Assembly: GCF_000003815.2 (NCBI RefSeq)
Contig: NC_049992.1
Coordinates: 6,902,558-6,966,557, forward strand
Source of the DNA: Branchiostoma floridae
Taxonomy: Eukaryota; Chordata; Leptocardii; Amphioxiformes; Branchiostomatidae
DNA length: 64,000 nucleotides
Direction: 5' to 3'
Under the pieces are notes generated by a model. It saw only the letters and a list, made by a program, of their open reading frames with translations, was not told the origin of the DNA and did not search any database. Of this stretch, positions 36,401 through 44,722 are shown piece after piece. Positions within the stretch are counted from its first letter, which is position 1. Each line of letters begins with the position of its first letter. A program made the translations under genes and the position numbers.

Positions 36401-36606
36401 ACCATAGGCCTCTCTTAGACCCGCCATTGGAGCATAATTAAAGATCATGGTCCGCTTAGACTTATCATTCCCCTGTACTTTATACCACGTTACCGCAACT
36501 ACGGCGTAGTCTGATGAGTACGTGGCCGGCAATGTGACGGGATCGCCCAAGATGGCCTGGAAGTTCTTGGCCATGTGGAGCCCGATGCTGCCCTGTGCGG
36601 TCATCC
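30203..36606 (-). CDS. Gene A: three-Ig transmembrane receptor with cytoplasmic SH3 domain (multi-exon)
   Basis: Six minus-strand exons were joined by eye: 36256-36606, 35183-35476, 34378-34656, 33615-33851, 32240-32308 and 30203-30411. Every intron starts GT and ends AG, and every junction is phase 1. The joined frame is open for 479 residues plus a TAG stop; only the signal-peptide exon is uncertain (candidate at 44671-44722). Domain order is V-type Ig (about residues 1-117), C2-type Ig (118-215), I/C2-type Ig (216-308), transmembrane helix and basic tail with YYNM and PPPY (309-387), basic linker (388-410) and SH3 (411-479). Known of the families: Ig domains mediate cell-surface recognition, and SH3 domains bind proline-rich peptides inside the cell. 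Inference: a type I plasma-membrane recognition receptor with a built-in adaptor domain. A paralog of identical exon plan (gene B) lies about 11 kb away in the same orientation, so the pair arose by tandem duplication. Ligand and tissue are unknown. Confidence 0.88.
31195..31345. mobile_element. Degenerate relative of the 5209 MITE (gene A intron)
   Basis: Shares ccggtgggtac..taactccgcct and attgtcttgaacaacactt..gatattt with the element at 5209-5384. It is in the intron between the linker and SH3 exons. Confidence 0.35.
31777..31799 (+). repeat. Short interstitial telomere-type repeat
   Basis: Contains taggttagggttagggttag, about three TTAGGG units, in a gene A intron. Confidence 0.7.
32240..32308 (-). 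CDS. Gene A exon: 23-residue basic cytoplasmic linker
   Basis: 69 bp, phase 1-1, acceptor TTACAG and donor GTACGC. It encodes AKPVGSKSTYAGINTM followed by RKTAALKG. It was recognised because gene B has the same micro-exon (48884-48952) with KPVGSK, AGINTMR and TA.LKG conserved. It joins the proline-rich end of the transmembrane exon to the SH3 exon. No known domain was recognised. Being 69 bp and symmetric, it could be skipped without breaking the frame. A MITE lies about 30 bp upstream of its acceptor in the intron. Confidence 0.82.
32339..32539. mobile_element. MITE, GTTCACCTTTATCC ends, copy 3 (gene A intron)
   Basis: Begins gtttcacctttatccgagg and ends ggtcaccccgcggataaagg..ctagcgtt. It lies in the intron about 30 bp upstream of the acceptor of the 23-residue linker exon of gene A. 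Confidence 0.7.
33615..33851 (-). CDS. Gene A exon: transmembrane helix and proximal cytoplasmic tail
   Basis: 237 bp, phase 1-1, acceptor CAACAG and donor GTGGGT. It encodes a short stalk, a hydrophobic helix (from IAIIVGSTAGG to ICIAICVYG), then a strongly basic stop-transfer run (RRRKRAKEKKK). The cytoplasmic part contains FAFYYNMGRRDPP, a lysine-rich spacer, and PPPYVVLP close to the exon end. YYNM fits the YxxM (PI3-kinase SH2) and YxN (GRB2 SH2) consensus as in CD28-type tails; PPPY fits the PPxY WW-domain ligand; YVVL fits YxxL. These are motif matches, not proof of binding. The YYNM block is identical at the nucleotide level to gene B for 44 bases. Confidence 0.9.
34378..34656 (-). 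CDS. Gene A exon: I/C2-type Ig domain (third Ig)
   Basis: 279 bp, phase 1-1, acceptor TTCTAG and donor GTAGGA. Motifs in order are VTLQCVADGNPPP with the first cysteine, NITWTR with the core tryptophan and a glycosylation sequon, SVILRDVQ, then NDTGTYLCAA with the second cysteine and another sequon. The GNPPPNITW signature is typical of I-set/C2 domains of cell-adhesion molecules such as hemicentin, nectin or CEACAM-like proteins. It is the membrane-proximal domain. The gene B counterpart (50923-51201) has exactly the same length and keeps both sequons, but differs at many synonymous sites. Confidence 0.92.
35183..35476 (-). CDS. Gene A exon: C2-type Ig domain
   Basis: 294 bp, phase 1-1, acceptor TTTCAG and donor GTGAGG. 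The domain starts VPPVVQVGP. It has the canonical first cysteine in VTLTCAV, the core tryptophan in LHWKKD, and the second cysteine in DSGRYSCVV. An N-glycosylation sequon (NVT) lies between them and is conserved as NIT in gene B. The exon ends at a TGT codon split by the intron. Length and motifs fit a single C2-set domain, the second of three in the ectodomain. The gene B counterpart (52058-52354) is 3 bp longer. Confidence 0.9.
36256..36606 (-). CDS. Gene A exon: V-type Ig domain lacking canonical cysteines
   Basis: 351 bp, phase 1 at both ends, acceptor TTCCAG and donor GTACGT. It encodes about 117 residues with a V-domain pattern. The B strand reads DPVTLPATY with alanine where the first disulfide cysteine belongs. 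The core tryptophan is in VTWYK. A GRADI and LRINPT stretch matches the D/E strands, and DEGTYVLVV is the F strand with leucine where the second cysteine belongs. CD2 domain 1, the CEACAM N domain and HEPACAM share this disulfide-free plan, so the domain belongs to that structural group on pattern alone. The residues just before it (TAQG then SIGL) look like a signal-peptidase site, placing the domain at the mature N-terminus. The open frame runs further 5' past the acceptor, but that is intron read-through. Confidence 0.85.
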
Positions 36607-36852
36607 CTGGAACATAATGGATGAGAGTGATTAGTTCTGCTGCAGTTTGCGGCCGCACTACTGATGGAGAAGACCGCTGCTTCATGCAGGTCTGCAGTAA
36701 GCCTGTTATAGGTGGGAAATGGAGGTCATCTACCATTAGGAACCGACAGGTGAAATAGATGTTGGGTCAATTTTAGAGGTCAAGTTCAGAATGAAATGCA
36801 GTGAATCGCTTTTTATTTCTTCAGGACTGCGCATTCTTGTTTTTTCGGGACA

Positions 36853-36925
36853 TTAATGAATGAATGAAGACCTTTATTGTAGGTTTGTGCCCAACCTAGC
36901 TAGCTATAGGTCACAACAAAGACAA
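36853..36925. mobile_element. LINE end with GAAT repeats, copy 2
   Basis: gaatgaatgaagacctttat and ggtcacaacaaagacaac match the copy at 8315-8415. It lies upstream of the V exon of gene A. Confidence 0.4.
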
Positions 36926-37690
36926 CATACATGTAGAATTATCATACATCTTGTCTAGAAAAGACGTTCCTATTCTTCTCGCTTGTTGGTTATGGTGAAA
37001 ATATAGGATTGTATGGATTTAGTAACAGTCGGTTTACACAATCGCATGAAGAATATCAATTTCTATACCTAATACCCGAGTGCTCGTCTTTTTATGTTTT
37101 AATCGTTTGATAGTGTTACGGCAACTAATTCACAGTCCTGAGAGACTTATACGGCCTTCACACTGAACCCGAATTAACAGAAATCAAGCAGAACCAGCTG
37201 GAATGAAGTCTTTGCAAAATTCGTGCCACATTCGGGGCCATTCTTCGTTGGAATTTCGAATGGACCTTATATCCCCTTTACACGAGAAGGAATGAGCCAA
37301 AATGCCGTCAGAATAAAAATCTTTTTTTTTCTGGCAATTCGTAGTGTATTCTAGAAATTCTCACTGCATTCCAGATATTCTTTTGGCTACATTCGGGCAG
37401 GATTCGAAGTGGCTTGCCGTTTCGGTTCTCCATCGAATGAGATAAGAATGTTACGAATTTGTTGAAATGCCGCAGAATGCGGACATAATGCAGTTAGAAT
37501 AGTTAGAATACACTTAGAATCCACTTTGAATGACATTCGACGCGCAGTTTCTTTCCTCAACCACCGAATGTTTAAGATAAACACAAGTTATAAGTTTGTT
37601 CTGTAATTTGTGCCTAAAACTTCCCCTATATTTCTAATATAGGGCAGTAAAAGTCACGAAGAATGCGATGCGATTTTTCCTTCAAGCTAC

Positions 37691-37758
37691 TCACATCTGA
37701 TATCCTAAGATACGTCGCTTCTTGTCACATCTGACGTCCTAAGATACGTCTCTTCTTG
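37691..37758. repeat. 34-bp direct repeat, two copies
   Basis: Units 37691-37724 and 37725-37758 (tcacatctga..tcctaagata..) differ at three positions. Confidence 0.85.
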
Positions 37759-38910
37759 ACGTATAATGACAGAGAGTGTGCTTGACGAGGGTCAAAGTAG
37801 CGATATCTCATAAGTTTACTGTAGTTGCCTCTCCTAGGCGTACGTTTATCGGCTTAGCTTTGCGCACCTTACGTTAGGGTGTGTTTGGGAGGATTGTGAA
37901 GACAGAATCGTAAGTATGATAAATTGTTGATGGAAACTCCTTGACGTGTTTTGTGGGCTGCGATTAGGATATGATGAATGGTGGAGGATGGCAGGGTTTT
38001 CCAAATAAGACGGTTCGCCATTCTAAGGTTGATATGTCAAGGTTCAAGGCCTCTGGCACATAGATTAAACACAACTGGCCAATGTTATGCAAATCTAGAC
38101 AATGGACGAGAAGAGTGGCTGTATATACAATGTAGAAGTTTTTATTGACTCTATAAAACATTTCCTGTCTGAAGCATCAGAATCAGAATGGTTTATTTGT
38201 ACAATTTCGCGGTCTTTAGGGCTAAATTGTGTGATACATTACACTTCAGCACACACTAACTTAAAATCATTAAAACGGTTGAATAAAATTATATACATTA
38301 CAAATATATTAGTATACATAATGATAAACTCGATCACTTAAAACATCTGACGATTGAGATACAACGTGAAGAACATTCGGTAGGCTTAAGAGAAATTCAG
38401 TGCTGGGTTACGTGAGTTCAGATGTCTAGTTCACAGTCACTTGTTCAACAGTTTCACCAGGTATGGGATCGGAGAGTTTTTGTGTCGATTGGTATGGCAT
38501 AGTGGAGTATTCAACCTGTAATCATGCTTAAGTGCAGGAGATGTATCCAAAAGGCCGCCTACATATTTTGCGGGGGAGTGGACATTAAACCTGACATTTT
38601 AGCTGAGAAAGTTACTGAGATGTTATAAAGCTTCTACAGCGCCAGGTAAATGCACCGGAGGCGGATGATTGACGTCTCAGACGGAGTGGGGGAGACTTCC
38701 CGGATGTAGGCGGCGGGAGTAAGACATCGTTTCATGCCTATGATTGACATGTGCATTCTTAAATTCAATCAAATTGAGCTCTGTATGACGTTTACAGCTT
38801 TTGGTGGGCTCAGTGTAAAATGGTAAGTAAGTGAGTTACTGTCGTTATCTTCAGCAAGAAGATTAAGTTTTCAGTTGTGCCATAGTGGAGCGGCTGTCGC
38901 GTGGGTATGT

Positions 38911-39131
38911 AACACCGGTTCACCTTTATCCACGGGGTGACCTTTATCCATTGTCTTTAATTAAATGGAAGCACACATTAAGGAGTATTAAGTCTGCGGA
39001 CTGTGGTTCAAAATTTGCAATACTTTCAAACGGTTCCGATTTGAAACCACCGTCCGTCGACTTCATATCCTTGAATGTTTTTTTACAAACAACGGATATA
39101 GGTCACCTTCGGATTAAGGTGAACCAGCGTT
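38911..39131. mobile_element. MITE, GTTCACCTTTATCC ends, copy 4
   Basis: Begins aacaccggttcacctttatc and ends aaggtgaaccagcgtta, with the family interior (gcaatactttc, gtccgtcgacttcatatcc). Confidence 0.7.
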
Positions 39132-39564
39132 ACATAGGTCAAGAGTATAACCTGTGGATGGATCTTCGTTATATTTGGTATTTTAGTAGCGGTTGTGTAA
39201 AGAAAGGTCCAGTAAAATGGGTTCCCTGGCAAATTCCTACGGTATTGCAGCCGGGTGTGTATATTTGTGTGTGTGTGGTTTGTATAACAAAACTCGAGAA
39301 GCTGTGGACGGTTCTGCATGTTAGTTGCTAAAAAAAGGTAGGGGTTGCAAAAAGAAAGGTCGAAATCGATAATGGCAGTGAAGGGTCAAAGCTCGCGGTA
39401 AAATGTCTAGATCTAGATTCACGAGCTCTTAGTAGAGGAAAGGTCTTGGCTCAGGTTGAAGGTAAGGATTTGACTTAAGTAATCAGAGCAATGTTATAAG
39501 AAAGAAATCTTAGCCACGTATTACTAATAGGAATTCTAATGTCTTTAGGTTTATGTCATACCTG

Positions 39565-39915
39565 TGACGCGAAAACGTTCGATACGGGTGTTCCGGACCG
39601 TGTGATAACTTCCGTATCACACAGGTTTGAAAGTTGTATCACACAGGCTTCCTTCGAGTAAATCGAACCATTTCGAGCGGGCCGAGTGCGGCACGGTTGG
39701 CAATTCGAATACCTGACTCGGACGTTGGAACACTTCTTGTTCGAGGGCACCAAATTTGTTCAACTTCTGGCGCATTTCGCATAAAAACATGGGTTTTCTC
39801 AGGTGAGTATGACATAAATAAAATTCAACACCTTCGGCACTCGGGCGATCTGATCCGCGGGAGGGCTGGGACCGAGGGTGATACGGAATACCCCGTGTTG
39901 TATTCTATATGTATC
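39565..39915. mobile_element. Dispersed ~350-bp repeat, copy 1
   Basis: Shares gttc.atacgggt, gtgataactt, gtatcacac, caaatttgttcaacttctgg and a gagggtgatacggaat..gtgttgtattctat end with 56695-57060. Confidence 0.6.
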
Positions 39916-42900
39916 AGTCTCCATTTATGCGCGATGTATACATTTTATCTTTTAAGAGCGATAGGTTGAAGTTTACTTTACGTTTAGCTTATTCTATCAT
40001 GTTAAGGTGTTACTTGAGGGGATGTACAGAAGGATGTACAACAAATAGCATGTACTGCAAATTTGTATTTTTCTGAAATCTTAAGATATTGCAGCAGACT
40101 TGTGTTATCAACTAATTTGGTGAATTTGTAGACAACAATAAGACCCTTTAAGCTTTTTACAAAAGGTTTTTATCAGCCTACTACAACGGAACATAACCAA
40201 CACAAACTTAAACAAAATAAAAACAATTTAACTTAAAACGCGTTATAAAACAACGAATGTCACTACAAAAACTTTGACGCAAAATGCTCTATCATGCAAG
40301 TTCCTTGTTTACAAATTTACCCTTGAAAACTGCACGTATCTCCATTTGTGTAAGTATCCCAGGCAAGGTGTATAAACCCGATCCAATAAATACCGCGACG
40401 GAAAAACTCTAAGCTTCTCAACCCGCAGAAACTACGATAAAACCAGTTATCGAGACAACAAGGGCGGTTCGCCCTCCAACCTAACTCTTAGGATGCGCGT
40501 TATCAGCAGCAACGTTATTGACAGGCCGCAAGCTTTCCCCGTAAAGTTCTTAAGACACCGGCACATGAAAGATAGGATGTGACAAATTCTTTGTCTTAAT
40601 GACTAGAGAAGCCTATCTTTCCTCAGCAGGTCTCTTTCGCCTCTACAGGGTGATTTAGAAATCGTTGGTTTCAGGGTTTTGTCGAAAGAAGCTTTTCTAA
40701 AGTGCAGCAAAGTGCACATCAAAAGTTCTCCTCGCATTTCGGATGGTTTAGTAAAAGGCTGTGGCTTTACGTTTGTAATCTTCACGCTGCAATGAAAGGG
40801 ATTTGAATTCAGCACTATTACATATCGGCGTCTGTATATATGTTTAAATGATTGTTATTGTCTCTAAGGCATGGTCATTTGGAACGGTAATTGTAGGCAC
40901 TATCTTTTAAAGTACTGCTTTTAGTGTGTTTCTTTCCTGGTGTGAAAACCGCAATTTCAAAAACGCTTTCACGGCAATATAGGCCCATTTCAACTTGACA
41001 ACATCCCTGCTCAAGTTGTTTCGGGACGCGTCTTTTCAATATGGTTCCTGTCGGGTGTTAAATTGCCATCTACAACTTCATCATCTTCTGGTTGAGCACA
41101 TCTTCTCACATAAATACTGATGGAAATGTCCAAAATAAACCATCGGGGATTTGTCGTGGAATTCTGAGACTTCCACCAGTAACAAACGATGCTGACGACG
41201 AGGGCCAACCTGGCAACTCTTGGAATAACAACCAGCAGACAATTTAAAAACAAACAGTTGGAATCGACCTGTGAGACCTGCAACATAAACTGCCTTTGTA
41301 TTTTTATTTTCATTCGTATGTATAAACAATAACGTCATGTGAAGCTTGTGGTGGCATTTGATAAAACTAAAATCACAAATGCAATAATAAATGATAAAGA
41401 TAATAATAACTTTATTACAAGCTTGGAGGTATGCAATGTATTAGAGTACATGTGCAGGTCAGGCAAACAGGTCGTCGCAACCACCTCTGCAAGTCACTGC
41501 TTGCCTGCTCATCTGTCAAAAAATTGACAAGAGAATCCGAAGTAGGGTTCGTAAACCTGGTTTAACAGAAAAGGGAAGATATATAAAGAAATGGTGTCTA
41601 TTGTAATTCTATATAAAATTGATCTCTACTATAGCCATGATCATTCCAAAATTGTTTTCAGACATCTTTGGTTGCTTATTCTTCTTACCCAGCTCGCTCC
41701 GTGCTACATATGGCCTCAGTGGCCTGGCACGCATCTCACAGGAGCTTATTACTTGAACTCCGAAGAGAACTCGGAGGATGAATGTGTCTTCTAGGAGCTG
41801 ACTCCGAGTAATTTCGAGTTATACCTGTATGAAGGCATCTGTCATCATTACTAGGGTTACTGCAGCACAGGAGTCGCTAACGAGTGTCACAGCCGAGACT
41901 ATTACAACACATAACAGCGTTTTTATGGCATATTTATCTTTGCTCTGTTGTGACCGAGATACAGGTAATGCAAATTTCACTGTAAACCCAATTAGGTAAC
42001 ATTGGCCCCAAATTTTGAAATACTCTCGAGAGCAAAACCTCATGTGAATAGCATTTACAGCCATTTTAAGCATATCTGTATTGTTATTTTGTGTTTCTGC
42101 ATTTGTGTTAAAATTGTGAACAAAACAAGCTAGACATGGCCCGCTGAGTTTTTAAAACCATCTCAAACCAGACACCCCTGGTCTAAACAAGATAACTGTA
42201 CACTGGTAAGTACGTCCCCTAGGGTGGGCTGATGATGCAAAAATGCTGAAAGGTTGCTGTACGTGTCATGTACCTGAAGATTTCGTTCTAGAGAACATTT
42301 TAAGACCAAAATGATACATCGCGAAGCTTTAAGGTTATAGTTGAAATCCTGATAGTGTGTCTGCCTTCCAGTCAATGTAACCCAGTCGACCTTGAGCCGT
42401 TTCTTTATAAGATATTCCTGAAGATTCGAGGAAAATGTGCGCCTTGAAGGTCTCTGGCGTACACTTAAAAATTTCCTGTCTACGTGTTGAAATCAGAATC
42501 TCTCTTCATAATCTTTGCAAAGAGTTTCATTTTCGCAAAGCAAAACAACCACCCCCTTTCTGAAACAAAACAATGAACTGAGAATGGACTGATATCATTT
42601 TCGTGCTTATTCATCGGTAGTTGATTACGCCAAAATGATTCCTTACAATAGATCCAAATTAAAAACAGCTTATTATAATTCCCTTCACATATGAGCAATC
42701 ATATACATTGAATGCCGAACAACAAAAGAATAAACAAAGCGAAAAAATCCAAAATTAACAAAAAAAAATCAAGGAACTGAGCATAGATATGAATAAAAGA
42801 CGGAAAATCATATTCTGTGTTCCTCCTCTGCGATGTATTTGAATGGACTCGTCTACAGACAACTCAATTTTGCATTCTGGCAGGGAAACCGACGTGTCAG

Positions 42901-43038
42901 ACCGTCAAATTACCGCACTTCGCTGGTGCACTTGCCTACGTGACGGCCCGCCTCCGCACTCGGCGCAGATATTAGCAGGTGGGGGCAAACCATTAGACGT
43001 GCTATTATGTGGAAATGTCGTGTCGGGTGTGAGTATCT

Positions 43039-43505
43039 TACTGAGTGAGTGAGTGAGTGAGTGAGTGAGTGAGTGAGTGAGTGAGTGAGTGAGTGAGTGA
43101 GTGAGTGAGTGAGTGAGTGAGTGAGTGAGTGAGTGAGTGAGTGAGTGAGTGAGGGAGTGAGGGAGTGAGTGAGTGAGTGAGTGAGTGAGTGAGTGAGTGA
43201 GGGAGTGAGTGAGTGAGTGAGGGAGTGAGTGAGTGAATGCCCGACTGACCGACTGACCGAACTGGCTGACTGACCGACTGACTGACCGACTGACCGACTG
43301 ACCGACCGACTGACTGACCGACTGACTGACTGACAGACGAACTGAACGACCGACTGACTGAACGACTGACATACTGACTGACCGACCGAATGACCGACTG
43401 ACTGACTGACTGACTGACTGACTGACCGACTAACTGACCGACTGTCTGACCAACTAACTGACCGATCGACTGACCGACGGACTGACAGACCGACTGACCG
43501 ACAGA
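43039..43505. repeat. (GAGT)n then (CTGA/CCGA)n compound microsatellite
   Basis: About 195 bp of gagt repeats (a few gggagt variants) changes abruptly at 43236 to about 270 bp of gactgacc / gaccgact repeats. Ser/His/Thr and Ser/Val/Gln frames on the minus strand are artefacts. Confidence 0.9.
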
Positions 43506-44670
43506 TTAAGTGTTGGGTCTGGACAGAAAACTACACACATGGATTTCAGGAACACACATTCTTCACACAGACTTTCAGTAAAACCAACAGTTCTTTGCGT
43601 TGCGGTTTCCACTGGTATCGAATGGCAAGTTTGAACTTTACTCCTCGGATCCTTTCACAAGATCATTGACATGTGAATATAGTCGAACCTCTGGGTTAAG
43701 TGCCAAGCAACCTGACAATACTCCACTCGGCAATATATGAATATAGGTAATTATCATCAAGATACCTCAAGACTTTAATATGCACACCGACATCAGACAT
43801 GTTTAAATCTTACTTCTACCACGTATGACAGTTCACAGATTATTGCTCATCCATTCTAAAACTTTCCTCAGTTTATTTTATAACTCCCCCGCATAACTTT
43901 TGGGTTACCCCCCGTTGCGCTGCAATAATAATGTTAGGCTCAGCAGCAGGATCTAGAAAAGAGTCTATGATTAATATATGATAATGATCTGTAATACATA
44001 CTCATGCACATGAACTAAATTATACCCACTTAAGTCCATATGCAATCTATCTCGCAGACATACTTTCTGCTCTGACGATTGAGATAAGATGTCTGCTATT
44101 CTAGAAGGAATAGAAATGCTACCAGTTGGAAGTAAGGATTACAAAGATAAGAAACATTCTCAATATTAGTCTTTATAAAGAGAAGTAATAAAGTTTGCTT
44201 ATCTTTTAATCAGTTAATCACATCTGGCTTGCATTTTTTGCCAGGGGATTATCATTTAGCGTGCCATGCTTCCTGTAAAATGCAGTTAAGTTCTGCTTAA
44301 GTTGACTTCGATATTCGCTCCACGCAGGAAGGACGTTAAGAATTACCTCCCAGGCGTTTATAACGTCAGGAGGCGAGTAGAGCGTGAAAATTAAAACCGA
44401 CGGAGGGTCTAACGTATGTGGTATGAAACCTGCATGAATCACTCCCAACCATGGTTATATGTCTATATAACACAGCGGTATAAACATGGCCAAAGTTAAG
44501 ACGTTCCTATCAACCGGTTGCTAGCGCAGTCCATCCATCTTTCAGACAGTAGGTTCTATCTCTCCCACGCTATACACTGCAAAGACGCACTACTGATAAA
44601 GAGAGCAAAGATCATACAACTGCATTCTAGGCACGAAATTATCATCAAAGCAAGTGCGACAGCTACTTAC

Positions 44671-44722
44671 CATGGTAAAGGCTTGTTGCCAACAGCCCCA
44701 GGAAGTAATGACGATAGGTCAT
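44671..44722 (-). CDS. Candidate signal-peptide exon of gene A (tentative)
   Basis: A 52-bp minus-strand stretch starts at an ATG with A at -3. It encodes 17 residues (MTYRHYFLGLLATSLYH) plus one base, and ends at a strong donor, GTAAGTAG. The phase (1) is the one the V exon of gene A needs, and the joined junction codon is GGG. The hydrophobic core FLGLLATSL is short, with a likely cleavage after TAQG encoded in the next exon. Against it: the intron would be about 8 kb, the hydrophobic stretch is weak, and no homologous exon was found upstream of gene B. A chance ORF beside a chance donor is a real alternative. Confidence 0.3.

Larger units (their letters stand above)
36607..44670. other. 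Region between gene A V exon and its candidate first exon
   Basis: Holds a LINE end (36853), a 34-bp duplication (37691), a MITE (38911), a ~350-bp repeat (39565), an AAT-rich tract near 41390-41415, and the GAGT/CTGA microsatellite (43039). No exon was recognised; 41819-42073 minus encodes a hydrophobic stretch considered and rejected as a signal peptide. Confidence 0.4.

Noticed and set aside
36607-36736. Apparent N-terminal extension of the gene A V domain (MVDDLHFPP...)
   Set aside because: It is intron read-through upstream of a good acceptor; gene B has no similar extension, and the phase-1 acceptor matches in both genes.
41819-42073. Hydrophobic minus-strand stretch (KTLLCVVIVSAVTLVSDSCA) as signal peptide of gene A
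   Set aside because: It has no methionine at a suitable place, and its CAG/GTATAA donor would give phase 0, whereas the V exon needs phase 1.
42905-43372. SVSQSVGQSVS / THSLTHSL repeat protein, minus strand
   Set aside because: Translation of the tetranucleotide repeats.
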